A DNA stretch of 64,000 nucleotides, taken from positions 62,001 through 126,000 of the forward strand of contig SXXW01000030.1 of the NCBI GenBank assembly GCA_005791165.1. Reading direction: 5' to 3'. This document shows, in pieces, positions 8,760 to 18,687 of this stretch; positions within the stretch are counted from its first letter, which is position 1; every line of letters starts with the position of its first letter. Position numbers and translations under genes: made by a program. This stretch comes from Cytophagaceae bacterium (GTDB lineage: Bacteria; Bacteroidota; Bacteroidia; Cytophagales; Spirosomataceae). The notes under the pieces are model-generated. The model worked only from the letters and a program-made list of their open reading frames with translations. It searched no databases and was not told where the DNA came from.

Positions 8760-11191
8760 ATCTTATTTTTAAATGCTAAGCCCAAACCCAAGGCTATAAA
8801 TAGTAATAATGCAATGGATGCGGCTGCATCTATTTTATTGCCCAACTCTACGGAATAGGGCTTAAATGTAAACTCAATCGTATGTTTTCCTGCTGGAACA
8901 ATTAATCCACGTAACACATAATCAGCTCTTACATGATCCACTTCTTTCCCATCGATGTACGCTTTCCAATCTTTATTGCCCCGGTAATAAATCTCTGAAA
9001 ACACCGCTAAGGATGGTTTGCTCACATTAGAGGAATAGCTTAGGTGATTGGGTTTGTAGTCTTTCAAATAGATAACTCCCACCGACATGGAGTCAGGTGC
9101 GAAATTTTGTAAAATACTCTTATCCTGTACTTCTAAAATCGCTGTATTTTTAGGATCAAATTTCTCGATATCAGTTAAGGCATCGTCTGCAGAATTTGCC
9201 CACTGGATATTTTTTACAAACCAAGCGTTGCCCAAGGCATTTGGATTTACTTGGGCGATCGGGCTGCCTAATGAATCTGCGCCAATAATGTATTTGGTGT
9301 TTAACATGTTTAAAACACTCATTTGGGCTGGACTACCAGCAAAATATTTCTCGATCAACTCTTGATACCGACGAAGCTTAGCCCCATGATATCCTCCTAA
9401 CGATTGATGATAATACGAAGTGGTCGCATCATTCATGAATGAAACGGTTGAGTTCAATACTCTGAATTGAGTTTTATCGGCTAAAATTTGTTGGTCTGCA
9501 GAACTCGGTTGAACTTGTTCTTCCAACGTACTTTTGGAAACAAACGCATCATTCCCAAAATAACGTTTGGCGACTGGTGTTAGGTCAAAAATACTTAAAA
9601 GTACAAGGCCAATTAACCAGATCGATTTCTTTACCTTTTTACTCGTAGCTAACCACAAAATCCCAGTACCTATAGCAATCACAAAAAAGCTCCTTAGCGC
9701 ATCCGATCTAAATAAAACGATCCGGTCTAACCGAATGCTATTCCAAATCGCTGCATTGATATTGGCATCCTGCAAGATTCCTACTCCGTCCTGAGCACCC
9801 TTAAAATCAAAAAATAAATCGGGCAACAAGGCGAAAAACAAACAAATTCCACCACTTAAACCAAATGAATAAAGCAGTGGTTTTTTGATCTCACTGAAAC
9901 TAGGTTTCTCCTTAATGAATCTTTGTAACCCTAAAATCCCTAATGCCACTAAACCTAATTGGACAAATGAAAGCACCATGGTGATGGCTCTAAATTTATT
10001 GAATAAGGGAAAATAGTCAAAGAGAACGCCATTAAAGAAAAAGTTTTTACCCCATGAAAAAGTGATGAATAGGAGTGTGACCCCAATCAGCCACCATTTT
10101 TCAGCTGTCTTCAGATAGAATGCTGCAAACAAAAACAAGAAGATAACCAAAGCTCCTGCATAGGCTGGACCTGCCGTATAACTCTGCTCGCCCCAGTAAG
10201 TCGGTCCCTTTTCAACAAATCCAAGAACTTGATCTTCAGGTAGACCGGCGTCAACCATCGTTTTGTAGGTAGCAGATTTTGCGCCTCCTAAATTTCCTTG
10301 AGAGGCTCCACCCTTGAAATTTGGAATTAATAAAGTACCTGTTTCGGAAATTCCATATGACCAGTCAAAAGCATAGTTTTTATCCAACCCACTTCCTCTT
10401 TCTTTATTTACTTTCAGTTCCGATGCGCCCCTTGTCGTTTCTTTGCTATAATCGTAATTGTTCCAAAGACGCATGGAATGTGTTCCTACGGCTAAAATTA
10501 AACCGATGGTCAATAATATTCCTTTGCCAAACCAGTCGGCCAAGGCCTTATCTTGAATCGCTTTGGAAAACGTATACAGTTTATAAGCCCCAATAATGAA
10601 AAACAAATAATACGTAATTTGTATATGATTTGCATAGAGTTCTAGTGCCATCCCGATGGAGAAAATCGCAGCTCCCAGCCATTTATTTCGCTCCCAGCAA
10701 ATTTTAATTCCTGCTAAAACGACAGGAGCATAAGCTAATGCCAATACTTTTGAGGTATGTCCCGCGGGAATAATGACCATGTTATACGTCGCAAAAGCAT
10801 ACAAAACAGCTCCCGCAAAACCCAAAATAGGAGAGGCCCCCATCGCCCACAAAAACAGGTACATGCCTATTAATTGGAGGATTAGTAAGTTGACCGGATT
10901 AGGAAATAAATTGGTTAAAAAACTACCCGTATGACTCGAAATACTATACGGATAGCTTCCTGAAATTTGAAAAGTAGGCATTCCGCCAAACATGGAATTT
11001 GTCCACCAGGCATCTTCACCACTTATTTTTTTAAATTGAACGCTCTCTTGGGCCGCCGCTTGAGCCTGTTGGATATCATGCTGAATCAATACTTTTCCTT
11101 GAAGTACCGGTCCACAATATATGAATGCCAACAAGACAAAACCTAAAATAACCAGTCCGTGAGGGATAAAAGAGCGTAGGTCAATTTTCAT
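8756..11191 (-). CDS. YfhO-family membrane protein
   Basis: An 811-residue protein with a dozen or more predicted membrane helices over about residues 10-560, then a soluble C-terminal domain and a final helix. The long extracytoplasmic loop with [18 protein letters not shown] is typical of the Bacteroidota YfhO group, as is the C-terminal stretch [20 protein letters not shown]. The fold resembles GT-C glycosyltransferases that use lipid-linked sugars. In Firmicutes, YfhO proteins glycosylate teichoic acids, but these polymers are not expected here, so the acceptor is unknown. The gene overlaps yicC by four bases and is preceded by the FKBP gene at a five-base gap. Confidence 0.82.
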   Translation of the reverse strand: MKIDLRSFIPHGLVILGFVLLAFIYCGPVLQGKVLIQHDIQQAQAAAQESVQFKKISGEDAWWTNSMFGGMPTFQISGSYPYSISSHTGSFLTNLFPNPVNLLILQLIGMYLFLWAMGASPILGFAGAVLYAFATYNMVIIPAGHTSKVLALAYAPVVLAGIKICWERNKWLGAAIFSIGMALELYANHIQITYYLFFIIGAYKLYTFSKAIQDKALADWFGKGILLTIGLILAVGTHSMRLWNNYDYSKETTRGASELKVNKERGSGLDKNYAFDWSYGISETGTLLIPNFKGGASQGNLGGAKSATYKTMVDAGLPEDQVLGFVEKGPTYWGEQSYTAGPAYAGALVIFLFLFAAFYLKTAEKWWLIGVTLLFITFSWGKNFFFNGVLFDYFPLFNKFRAITMVLSFVQLGLVALGILGLQRFIKEKPSFSEIKKPLLYSFGLSGGICLFFALLPDLFFDFKGAQDGVGILQDANINAAIWNSIRLDRIVLFRSDALRSFFVIAIGTGILWLATSKKVKKSIWLIGLVLLSIFDLTPVAKRYFGNDAFVSKSTLEEQVQPSSADQQILADKTQFRVLNSTVSFMNDATTSYYHQSLGGYHGAKLRRYQELIEKYFAGSPAQMSVLNMLNTKYIIGADSLGSPIAQVNPNALGNAWFVKNIQWANSADDALTDIEKFDPKNTAILEVQDKSILQNFAPDSMSVGVIYLKDYKPNHLSYSSNVSKPSLAVFSEIYYRGNKDWKAYIDGKEVDHVRADYVLRGLIVPAGKHTIEFTFKPYSVELGNKIDAAASIALLLFIALGLGLAFKNKI

Positions 11192-11196
11192 ATGAA

Positions 11197-11625
11197 TTAT
11201 TGAATGCTAACAAGTTCAAGATCAAATGTTAAATCTTTTCCAGCCAATGGGTGATTTGCATCTAAAGTAACATGCGTTTCAGTTAAATCAGTAATTACTA
11301 CTTCAACCACCTGTCCACCATCTTGATGCATATTTAAAGACGCTCCTAAAGCTAATTCGATATGAGATGGAATTTGAGAGCGTTCTATGCTCACTGTATT
11401 TTCTGGAGAATGCTCTCCATAGGCCTCAGCCGCAGGAATGACGATTGTTTTTTTATCGCCGATGCTCATGCCCGTCACTCCATCGTCGAAGCCTTTGATG
11501 ACCATACCAGAACCAATTTGAAATTCTAATGGAGTTCTTCCTTCTGAGGAATCAAAAATGGAACCGTCGGTGTGTTTACCCGTGTAATGTACGGCGACCG
11601 TATCGCCAGCTTTTGCAATAGACAT
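11197..11625 (-). CDS. SlyD-like FKBP peptidyl-prolyl isomerase
   Basis: A 142-residue FKBP-type isomerase and chaperone, probably cytoplasmic since no signal peptide is seen. [18 protein letters not shown] and [17 protein letters not shown] are the FKBP active-site segments. The insertion between them and [18 protein letters not shown] is the 'insert in flap' arrangement of SlyD. The metal-binding histidine-rich tail of E. coli SlyD is absent, as is common outside enterobacteria. It probably leads a transcript with the YfhO and YicC genes. Confidence 0.9.
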   Translation of the reverse strand: MSIAKAGDTVAVHYTGKHTDGSIFDSSEGRTPLEFQIGSGMVIKGFDDGVTGMSIGDKKTIVIPAAEAYGEHSPENTVSIERSQIPSHIELALGASLNMHQDGGQVVEVVITDLTETHVTLDANHPLAGKDLTFDLELVSIQ

Positions 11626-11678
11626 AATAAATCGTTAAAAATTAAATAAAGACAAAGGTCAATATTTTTAGCGATTTA

Positions 11679-13502
11679 TTAGATAATTTGAAGGGCATAT
11701 TTTTGTTGCAATTGCTTAAGTTCATCCTCGGCAAATTGCAATGATTTTAAAAATTGCTGCTTAGCTGAATCTGCCAACAAATCTTTTAACGAATGGTAAT
11801 ACTCAATGCCTTCATTTAAATTGGACATGAAGGTGTTGAAATATTTTTTTCGCTTGTCCATTTGTTCCAAACTTATTTCTTCTGTCAACATTTCTTTAAA
11901 ATAATCCATGTAGAGGTTTAATTCGGCAATGAACATATGTGGTCTACTCGATTTTGTCAATGAATTAATGCGGCCATAAATATGATCGATCATGGTTTTT
12001 AAGGACACAATTTGAGAGAAATTAGCAATGTTAGGACCTGGACACATGGTGACCGCCGTTAATTTTTTCAAGAAAATTTCCTTGTAATTAATCGCAGCCG
12101 AATTGCTTAAGCCTACGCATAGACATTCCTTGTCTAAAATTTCCTGTTTTTGAGTTACCTTTTGATTTTCAGTTAATTCACTTTGTTCGATGTAGGCCAA
12201 CTTCAATTTCTGGTATTTTTTGGAAGCCGTACAAATAGGTTCTTCGGTGAATTCTGTATTGAATGCCAAATGTTTTTCCGTGCATGGGCTTCCAGGATTC
12301 TTTACAGCGATTCGATTCATTCGCTCACGGTAGGCAGAAGTGCCCTTGAGGTAATTAAACCGAACTCCCAAAGGAGAACTTTTACTTAAAATCACATCCT
12401 CTTGTTGAGCTTTACACAATAAATCCATGGTTTCTGGGTCCACGGTCGTCGCTTCAGGAACTAATAAAAATGGCGTTCCCCATCCCGTACTGTCCATATG
12501 ATAATGCTGATGTAAGAAATAATCTTCTTCATATGTGCCTATCCCACCTTGAACGGATAATTTGATCGGATTGATTTTTAGAGGCTTTGGTTTTTCTAAT
12601 CGAGTCAGCGTGTCGGTGAATTGGATGTAAATCGCGTCCACTAACTCCTGTTTTTTAGCCTTAAACTCTTCCAAAATTGGCCCCAGTAAATATCCTTCAG
12701 TGGCGAAAGCATGTCCCCCACAATTCAAACCGGATTCAATTCTAAATTCATGTACCCAAATTCCTTTTTTGGCTAAATATTTACCTTGAATCAAAGCAGA
12801 CCTATAATCGTTGACCTTAACAATGATTTTTTTGATTGAATTTCCTTGTGCGTCCAAAGAGAAATCCTCACAATGCTCTAAATAATTGAATAGTCTGGGA
12901 TTCATCCCCGCTGAAAAAACAATGCTGGATTGAAATAAATTACTTTGCGCATAACCCCTTAATGCGGCGATGGCGTCTGAGTTTTCATCTAAAATTTCAC
13001 CCTTTTGATTGGGGTTACTTTTGTCCAATTTCGTCATGATGTTGACATCAATGCTACCTGGGACGATTTGAGTTCTTAAATAATCCTGTAATTTGATTTT
13101 TTCACACAGATTTTTAGCCGAATTCATTTCTAGATAAGCTGATTTTAGCAAGCTGCTAGACGGAAGCATTTCAAAATACCGATCAATTTCATTTCCCTGA
13201 CCAAAGCTTTCTTGTTTGATGACACCGATCTGATTGTTAACGATTTGATTGACTAAATTCAAATAATCACAAATTCGTTTAGCCCGATAATCATCTTCGT
13301 TCTTAGAAATGGGTTGGAATGGTATCCCAAGACTTTGATAATAATGCTTGCGCATTAATTCAATTAGGTGGTCTTCGGCAATTGAAATGACCGATGAAAT
13401 CCCGAAACGAGCGACCTTAATGGGGGTATCTACCGTAAATGACAATCCCATCACTGGGATATGAAAAGTGTGTGCTGGTGATTGTATGGTGGAGTGAGTC
13501 AT
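11679..13502 (-). CDS. 607-residue protein of unknown function with flavin TIM-barrel-like motifs
   Basis: I do not recognise a characterised family. Two segments resemble the nitronate monooxygenase/IMPDH-like TIM barrels. LNCGGHAFATEG (259-270) recalls the AGGHRG flavin or substrate motif. LSVQGGIGT (315-323) recalls the phosphate-binding GGIGT turn. The N-terminus (HIPVMGLSFTVDTPIKVARF) also fits a barrel's first strand. Beyond the barrel lie cysteines 407, 424, 460 and 462 (SPCTEK, PICTAS, KECLC) and Cys487 in MCPGPN, a spacing that could bind metal or an Fe-S cluster. The C-terminal 100 residues look helical. No signal peptide or membrane segment is evident. It is a single-gene unit with its own terminator-like hairpin and -7 box upstream. 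Function assignment is inference only. Confidence 0.7.
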   Translation of the reverse strand: MTHSTIQSPAHTFHIPVMGLSFTVDTPIKVARFGISSVISIAEDHLIELMRKHYYQSLGIPFQPISKNEDDYRAKRICDYLNLVNQIVNNQIGVIKQESFGQGNEIDRYFEMLPSSSLLKSAYLEMNSAKNLCEKIKLQDYLRTQIVPGSIDVNIMTKLDKSNPNQKGEILDENSDAIAALRGYAQSNLFQSSIVFSAGMNPRLFNYLEHCEDFSLDAQGNSIKKIIVKVNDYRSALIQGKYLAKKGIWVHEFRIESGLNCGGHAFATEGYLLGPILEEFKAKKQELVDAIYIQFTDTLTRLEKPKPLKINPIKLSVQGGIGTYEEDYFLHQHYHMDSTGWGTPFLLVPEATTVDPETMDLLCKAQQEDVILSKSSPLGVRFNYLKGTSAYRERMNRIAVKNPGSPCTEKHLAFNTEFTEEPICTASKKYQKLKLAYIEQSELTENQKVTQKQEILDKECLCVGLSNSAAINYKEIFLKKLTAVTMCPGPNIANFSQIVSLKTMIDHIYGRINSLTKSSRPHMFIAELNLYMDYFKEMLTEEISLEQMDKRKKYFNTFMSNLNEGIEYYHSLKDLLADSAKQQFLKSLQFAEDELKQLQQKYALQII

Positions 13503-13521
13503 GTTGCTGCTTTAGTCACAG

Positions 13522-13529
13522 CAAAATTA
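13522..13529 (-). promoter_or_regulatory. Candidate -7 box for the 607-residue protein gene
   Basis: On the - strand the sequence is TAATTTTG, an exact TAnnTTTG match about 20 bases before the start codon. The nearest TTTTTG upstream is 25 bases away, longer than the usual 19-21, so the -33 element is weak. Confidence 0.4.
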
Positions 13530-13543
13530 CGGCTAAGTCAAAA

Positions 13544-13570
13544 ACTAAAACTGACAAAAATCAGTTTAGT
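13544..13570 (-). terminator. Terminator-like hairpin after the mutS2/TPR transcript
   Basis: Read on the - strand, ACTAAACTGA pairs with TCAGTTTTAGT (one bulged base) around a TTTTTG loop and is followed by a short T run. It lies seven bases after the second TPR stop codon and before the promoter of the next gene, as expected for an intrinsic terminator. Confidence 0.5.
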
Positions 13571-13576
13571 CACTTC

Positions 13577-14086
13577 TTACTCGGCATTTGGAATAATTTC
13601 TTTTCGGCAATACACATTTATAAATCGGATCGATAGCGTGTCACCTAGGTTAACGGCTGTTTGGAAATCTTGGCAGGCCTCAGACAAATAACCTGTATTT
13701 AATAATTTGATTCCTCGATTATAATAAGCCTCAGGGTAATAGGGGTAAATTAAAATGGTTTTAGAATAATCTTCAATTGCCCCTTTTTCATTTCAAAATT
13801 TAGATTTGAAATATCCCCGATAAAAATAATAACTCGCTTCGTTGGGATTAAGCTTAATAGCTCTCGTTAAATCATTAATAGCCCCAGTATAATGTCCATA
13901 GAAACCTCTGCTTAAGGCTCGAGAAAAAAGTATTTCTGGGTTATAGGGGTCTTTTTGGTGTGCGATACTAAAGTCTTCATTAGCACCTTTATAGTCTTCT
14001 GATTGAAGTTTAGCTATACCCGAACTATACTCCAACATACAGCTGGAACAGAAAAAGAGTAAACTAATGATTAACAAACGTCCCAT
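13577..14086 (-). pseudogene. TPR lipoprotein gene interrupted by an in-frame TGA
   Basis: The frame starts at 14086 with a lipoprotein signal (FFCSSC, Cys16), runs 97 codons through TPR repeats (SEDYKGANEDFSIAHQ, FYGHYTGAINDLTRAIKL, YYFYRGYFKSKF) and meets TGA at 13793-13795. The same frame then continues for 71 codons with NEKGAIEDYSKTI, PYYPEAYYNRGIKLLN and EACQDFQTAVNLGD to TAA at 13577. That is one intact TPR protein of 169 codons broken only by this TGA. In sister repeats the position is usually glycine (compare LGDQKQAMDDY), so a GGA to TGA change explains it. It could be a true pseudogene, a sequencing error or a functional short form. It begins directly after the mutS2 stop with no spacer. 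Confidence 0.82.
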
Positions 14087-16531
14087 TTATTTAAACGTTA
14101 CAATGGTTACTCCCGCACCTCCTCGATCTGCATGCTCATCATCAAAAGACCTAATTTGATTATAGCGCTTGAGTTGCTCTCGAACCAAATTACGCAAAAT
14201 TCCATCCCCCTTACCATGAAGTATTTTAATTTCATTGGAACCTAACAATAAAGCATCGTTCATGTATCGATCTAAAATCACAAATACTTCTTCTCCTCTT
14301 TTTCCACGTACATCTAATGTGATGGAAAACTGTGCCATGCGATCATTAAAATCAATACCTTGTAGCGCAGAGATTTTTTGCTTTTCCTGCTTGGGGGCAT
14401 GTACTTTTTGCAATCGATTCACTTTGATCGTACTACTAATTCCACCTAATGCCACCACCGCATCTTTTCCTTTAAATGCCATGATTTGTCCGATAGCGGA
14501 TTCTCCTTGGCCTTGATCTAAAGCAACCCAATCCCCAATAACCATGGGTCCTTTGAGATTTTTAGGATTCGGTTTTTCGATTGGAATGGGGGTTTTTGAC
14601 GGGATTTCATGTAATTCTTTTTTGACAAATGCGTCTAATTTTCCTCTGATTTCTTTGGTTTCTTCCTTTTGAGCCGACTTCTCTTTTATCTCTCGAATGG
14701 TTTGTTCAATACGGCTGTTGGCTTCCTGAATGATTTTTTTCGCCTCTGCTTTTGCTTGATTAATGAGCCTTTTTTGCTCGTCATCTAAATGATTTTTTAA
14801 GCTGGTGTATTGTTGTTTGATGGCTTCTGCTTGTTCGCTTTCTATGGTTAATCGAATATTTTTTGATTCCCAAATTTGCTTTTCGGTTTCCGTTTCCATC
14901 AACATCTTATCAAAATCCACCTGCTTAGTGCCTAGTTTTTTTCGCGCATTTTCAATGATTTTAGCAGGTAAACCGATTTTTTGAGCAATCTCAAAAGCAA
15001 AAGAACTGCCCGGTTTCCCCATATCTAAAATAAACTGAGGTTCTAAATGTTCGGTATCGTACCGCATCGCAGCATTAAATAATCCGGCTTGTCGGTCTGC
15101 TAAACTCTTTAAATTTCCAAAATGTGTATTGATTGCTCCATAGCAACCTTTTTCTGCCAATTTCTCTAAGATAGATTCCGCAATGGCACCCCCTAAGGAA
15201 GGTTCTGTCCCCGTCCCAAATTCATCCACCAAGATCATCGTTTTAGGATTTACATGCCCTAAAAAATAATTCATATTGCTTAAGTGTGAGCTATAGGTAC
15301 TCAATTCATTTTCAATATTTTGATCATCCCCCATATCTAAAAAGATTTGATCAAAAAATCCCATGGTGGAACCCTCAGCCATGGGCACTAAACAACCTGT
15401 TTGAAATAAATATTGCAATAGCCCTAAGGTTCCCAAAGTGACCGATTTTCCTCCTGCATTAGGCCCAGAGACCACCATAATTCTTTTTCTGTCGTCCAAC
15501 GTGATCGACAAAGGCTTTATTTTTTTACCTATTTTATGTAGGGATTGTTCTAAAATGGGGTGCCTGGCTTCTTTCCAATCTAGGGTAGGGTAGTCTTTTA
15601 TTTTGGGTAAACTAGCGTTTACTTCTGTGGCCCAGATCGACTTGGATCGGATGAAATCAATCAATCCAAGCCATTGGAACCAAGAGCTCAACATAGGAAC
15701 TAATGGTCTTATGCGGTCCGATAAGCGGCTCAGAATTAATATAATCTCTCTGCGTTCTGCAGATTCCAATGATTTGATCTCGTTGTTGGCAATTAAGGCA
15801 TCTGCAGGTTCTAAGAACACTGTTTTACCGGTATCGGATTCGTCTTGAACAAAACCTTTTATTTTCCTCTTATGCTCTGCCGCAAGTGGAATAACCATCC
15901 GGCCATTTCGTAAGGTCAGGGAAAAATCTTTGCTAACCCAACCTTCCTTATAGGCCTGATTGATTAAGCTGTCCAATTTCTTTCTCAGATTTTGTTCTTC
16001 TGCAAAGCGCTTTCTGCGTAAATCTCCTAAAGCGGGGGAGGCGCTTTCCTTGATTTGTCCATTGGCGTCAAAAACGCGATCTAATTCCTGTATAATGGGC
16101 AGTATTTGCCTAAAATCTCCAGACTCTTGACCTTCCCATTTGTCCTTAAAAACTTGGGTTATACGGTGAATTTCTGGGTATTTTTCGGAATCTATTTTGT
16201 AAAAAAAGCGGACACATTGATATAAAATATCGAGGCCCCTTTGCCAATCGCGCCATTCGTCGGCTGTTAAATAATGTCCTTCTAGGCTTAAAGGTCCGAA
16301 CCACTCTCGCAAATCATAATAATCTTGTTGGGGCCACTCACCCCCATGCTCAGCCATCAACTGCTTCATCTCGCTGACTTGTTGGACCCATTGGTTCACC
16401 AAAGCAAAGCGGTTTGAAAATTTCATTTTGTCCGCATATTCAGCACCCATATTGCTGAGGCACAGCGACTTAATGTGATTTTGAATCTGATTAAATCCTA
16501 GCTTTTCACCTATGTTTTCTGGGTAATTCAT
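14087..16531 (-). CDS. mutS2: MutS2 endonuclease / ribosome-rescue ATPase
   Basis: An 814-residue protein. The order is MutS-like core and clamp helices (1-310), an ABC ATPase with Walker A VVSGPNAGGKSVTLG and Walker B MILVDEFGTGTEP, and a long coiled coil (about 510-640, rich in E, K and Q). A KOW-like segment follows (GDWVALDQGQGESAIGQI), then a C-terminal Smr nuclease domain with LDVRGKRGEE and ILHGKGDGILRNLVRE. MutS2 proteins suppress recombination or, in Firmicutes, split collided ribosomes. All key motifs are intact. The start overlaps the dehydrogenase gene by four bases, so these genes form one operon with pdxA upstream. Confidence 0.95.
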   Translation of the reverse strand: MNYPENIGEKLGFNQIQNHIKSLCLSNMGAEYADKMKFSNRFALVNQWVQQVSEMKQLMAEHGGEWPQQDYYDLREWFGPLSLEGHYLTADEWRDWQRGLDILYQCVRFFYKIDSEKYPEIHRITQVFKDKWEGQESGDFRQILPIIQELDRVFDANGQIKESASPALGDLRRKRFAEEQNLRKKLDSLINQAYKEGWVSKDFSLTLRNGRMVIPLAAEHKRKIKGFVQDESDTGKTVFLEPADALIANNEIKSLESAERREIILILSRLSDRIRPLVPMLSSWFQWLGLIDFIRSKSIWATEVNASLPKIKDYPTLDWKEARHPILEQSLHKIGKKIKPLSITLDDRKRIMVVSGPNAGGKSVTLGTLGLLQYLFQTGCLVPMAEGSTMGFFDQIFLDMGDDQNIENELSTYSSHLSNMNYFLGHVNPKTMILVDEFGTGTEPSLGGAIAESILEKLAEKGCYGAINTHFGNLKSLADRQAGLFNAAMRYDTEHLEPQFILDMGKPGSSFAFEIAQKIGLPAKIIENARKKLGTKQVDFDKMLMETETEKQIWESKNIRLTIESEQAEAIKQQYTSLKNHLDDEQKRLINQAKAEAKKIIQEANSRIEQTIREIKEKSAQKEETKEIRGKLDAFVKKELHEIPSKTPIPIEKPNPKNLKGPMVIGDWVALDQGQGESAIGQIMAFKGKDAVVALGGISSTIKVNRLQKVHAPKQEKQKISALQGIDFNDRMAQFSITLDVRGKRGEEVFVILDRYMNDALLLGSNEIKILHGKGDGILRNLVREQLKRYNQIRSFDDEHADRGGAGVTIVTFK

Positions 16532-17457
16532 GGATGGAACAGGGTTCGGATTTTTTCTATTAAAACCGCATTGATTTTAAGGTAACTCTCGGTAGTCCAA
16601 CCAGCCACATGGGGGCTAAAGAGTGTATTGGGATATGATTTCAATTTATCAAAAAGTACTTGTTCTTCTTTGGACCAAGATTTAATTTTTTCATTAGGCA
16701 AGACATCTAAGGCTAATCCTGAAATAATGCCTTCTTGCAAACCCCAAAGGACATTTTCTAAAGGTGTTATTGGACCTCTCGAGCTATTCACTAATACAAT
16801 GGGCTTTTTAAAGGACCTTAAAAAATCTTGGTTCACTAATCCGTTGGTCTCATCTGTCAATGGAACATGCAACGAAACGATGTCGGCATGTTGAAAAATA
16901 TCAGCTAAATCGGCCCCAAAAGGGGAGGGTGCCGGTGCGTATTTATCATATGCTAAAATCTTTACACCAAAACCAAGTAACCTTTGGCAAAGCGCTTGGC
17001 CCATATTTCCAAAACCAATAATGCCGATGGTTTTTCCATGTATTTCCCAACCTCTATTTGCTTCCCTGTTCCAAATACCATTTCTAACTTCTGTATCAGC
17101 CGTATTCAATCGATGCGCGATGGTGAGCAATTGGCCCATGACATGTTCTGCCACCGCATCTTTATTTCCTTCGTTGGCAGAAAAAACGCGAATATTTTTT
17201 TCTTGGCAGGCGGCTAAATCAATCAGATCTAAACCCGCACCCGCTCTTGCGATAAAGGTTAAATGACTGGCAGATTCAATAAAATCAGCATCTATGATAA
17301 ATTTACTACGTAGAATCAAACCGCTGTATTGGCTGATGATCGACATGGTTTCCTGCTTGGATAAAGTCAGAAACTCATCTACGTGAAAGCCTAAGGATTG
17401 TAAGCCCTCAGCCATGGAGGAATGAACCTCGTCGATGATGAGTACTTTTTTGACCAT
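16528..17457 (-). CDS. D-2-hydroxyacid dehydrogenase (SerA/PdxB-like)
   Basis: A 309-residue NAD-dependent D-2-hydroxyacid dehydrogenase. The Rossmann loop is GIIGFGNMGQAL (about 144-155). The catalytic arginine lies in VNSSRGP, the glutamate in the LDVLPNEK region and the histidine in SPHVAGWT. There is no C-terminal ACT domain, so it is a short form if it is 3-phosphoglycerate dehydrogenase. It sits one base after pdxA and overlaps mutS2 by four bases. Because PdxB, a 4-phosphoerythronate dehydrogenase of the same superfamily, works upstream of PdxA in vitamin B6 synthesis, that role is a reasonable alternative. The substrate is not settled by sequence. Confidence 0.82.
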   Translation of the reverse strand: MVKKVLIIDEVHSSMAEGLQSLGFHVDEFLTLSKQETMSIISQYSGLILRSKFIIDADFIESASHLTFIARAGAGLDLIDLAACQEKNIRVFSANEGNKDAVAEHVMGQLLTIAHRLNTADTEVRNGIWNREANRGWEIHGKTIGIIGFGNMGQALCQRLLGFGVKILAYDKYAPAPSPFGADLADIFQHADIVSLHVPLTDETNGLVNQDFLRSFKKPIVLVNSSRGPITPLENVLWGLQEGIISGLALDVLPNEKIKSWSKEEQVLFDKLKSYPNTLFSPHVAGWTTESYLKINAVLIEKIRTLFHP

Positions 17458-17458
17458 A

Positions 17459-18466
17459 TTATGCTTGCATTCGATTTTTAACCAATTCTATTGCGAGGAA
17501 AAAGGCATGCAAAAATGAATTAGGATCCGCTTCATTTTTACCGGCAATATCATACGCGGTTCCATGGTCTGGAGAAGTACGGATGATCGGTAAGCCCGCA
17601 GTAAAATTAACGCCTGTTTCAAATGCAATATATTTGAAGGGAATTAATCCTTGGTCATGGTACATGGCCAAAACACCATCAAATTCCTTGAACTGCGCTT
17701 TCCCGAAGAACCCGTCGGCCGGGTAGGGTCCAAAAACCAATTGGGCTTTCGTCCTAAACTCTTCCACCACTGGCTGAATAATATCTAATTCCTCTTGGCC
17801 CAAAAGCCCGGAATCACCGGCATGAGGATTTAATCCTAAAACAGCTAATTTGGGTTTTTCAATGGAGAAATCTTCCTTTAAACTCAGAAGGAATAAATCG
17901 ATTTTTTCCTTGATTAATTCTTTTGTAAGAGTTTTTGCTACCTCTTGAAGGGGTAAATGTCCCGTAACAACTCCCATGCGAATATCTTCGGAAACTAACA
18001 TCATTAAAGATGATTTTGCTTCAAATCGGTCCGTCAAATATTCCGTATGTCCAGGGAAGTTAAATTCTTCGGATTGTATGTTATGTTTGTTGATAGGTGC
18101 CGTAACCAAAGCAGATAAAAGTCCTTTATCTAAATCTTTAGCAGATCTGTCTAAGCAGGCGAAAGCAGCTTTTCCAGCTTCTGGAGTTTCTTTTCCTGGC
18201 TCTACACGGGTGTTCGCATCATCCCAACTATTGATCAAATAAATCTGATCTGGTGAGATGTTCGCTAGGTCGCTAATCGTTTTAAATTGGAAGTCCCTAG
18301 CTTCCATGGCATTTTTATAGTAAATAAGTATTTTTTGAGAACCATAGATGATGGGCACGCACCATTGTAAAATTTGCGGATTTGATAAAGCTTTTATGAT
18401 TACTTCCGGGCCAATGCCATTATAATCTCCTAACGTTATACCGATCAATGGTTTTGTTGCGCTCAT
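17459..18466 (-). CDS. pdxA: 4-hydroxythreonine-4-phosphate dehydrogenase
   Basis: PdxA oxidises 4-phosphohydroxy-L-threonine in the deoxyxylulose phosphate-dependent pyridoxal phosphate pathway. It has 335 residues, the usual length. Motifs include GITLGDYNGIGPEV at the N-terminus, FPGHTEYL and LNPHAGDSG with metal-binding histidines, and MYHDQGLIPFKY and TSPDHGTAYDIAG near the C-terminus. It heads a - strand operon of pdxA, the 2-hydroxyacid dehydrogenase gene, mutS2 and the broken TPR gene. It diverges from the pyruvate carboxylase gene across a 221-base AT-rich gap. Confidence 0.95.
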   Translation of the reverse strand: MSATKPLIGITLGDYNGIGPEVIIKALSNPQILQWCVPIIYGSQKILIYYKNAMEARDFQFKTISDLANISPDQIYLINSWDDANTRVEPGKETPEAGKAAFACLDRSAKDLDKGLLSALVTAPINKHNIQSEEFNFPGHTEYLTDRFEAKSSLMMLVSEDIRMGVVTGHLPLQEVAKTLTKELIKEKIDLFLLSLKEDFSIEKPKLAVLGLNPHAGDSGLLGQEELDIIQPVVEEFRTKAQLVFGPYPADGFFGKAQFKEFDGVLAMYHDQGLIPFKYIAFETGVNFTAGLPIIRTSPDHGTAYDIAGKNEADPNSFLHAFFLAIELVKNRMQA

Positions 18467-18687
18467 TAAAAATTCATTTTTTTTCGATCCGCAAGTTAAG
18501 AAATTTCATGTGAAGGCTTACAATATTTTTATCAGGCCCATAAATTACGAAGCTCAGAATTTTATTTTTTAGTAACGAACCAAATAATTATTGTAAAATT
18601 TTAAGGTATTCAAAATAAAATAGGCTCTTAACTATAAATTTCCCAATATAATTGCCATTTTTGTTACACTGCACGAAATATATTGAT
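18467..18687. promoter_or_regulatory. AT-rich divergent intergenic region pdxA/pyc
   Basis: A gap of 221 bases between two divergent genes must hold both promoters. I see no exact TAnnTTTG box with a well-placed -33 element on either strand, and no clear RNA fold. An in-frame TTG at 18652 would extend pyruvate carboxylase by 12 residues, but those residues are not family-like. Confidence 0.35.

Noticed and set aside
13793-13795. TGA in the TPR gene read as selenocysteine because selD is present
   Set aside because: The position is normally glycine in a non-redox scaffold protein, and no selenocysteine insertion gene is visible. A nonsense change is simpler.
18652-18687. Twelve-residue N-terminal extension of pyruvate carboxylase from a TTG
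   Set aside because: The added residues are not family-like; the ATG at 18688 puts the ANRGEIA motif at its usual distance.
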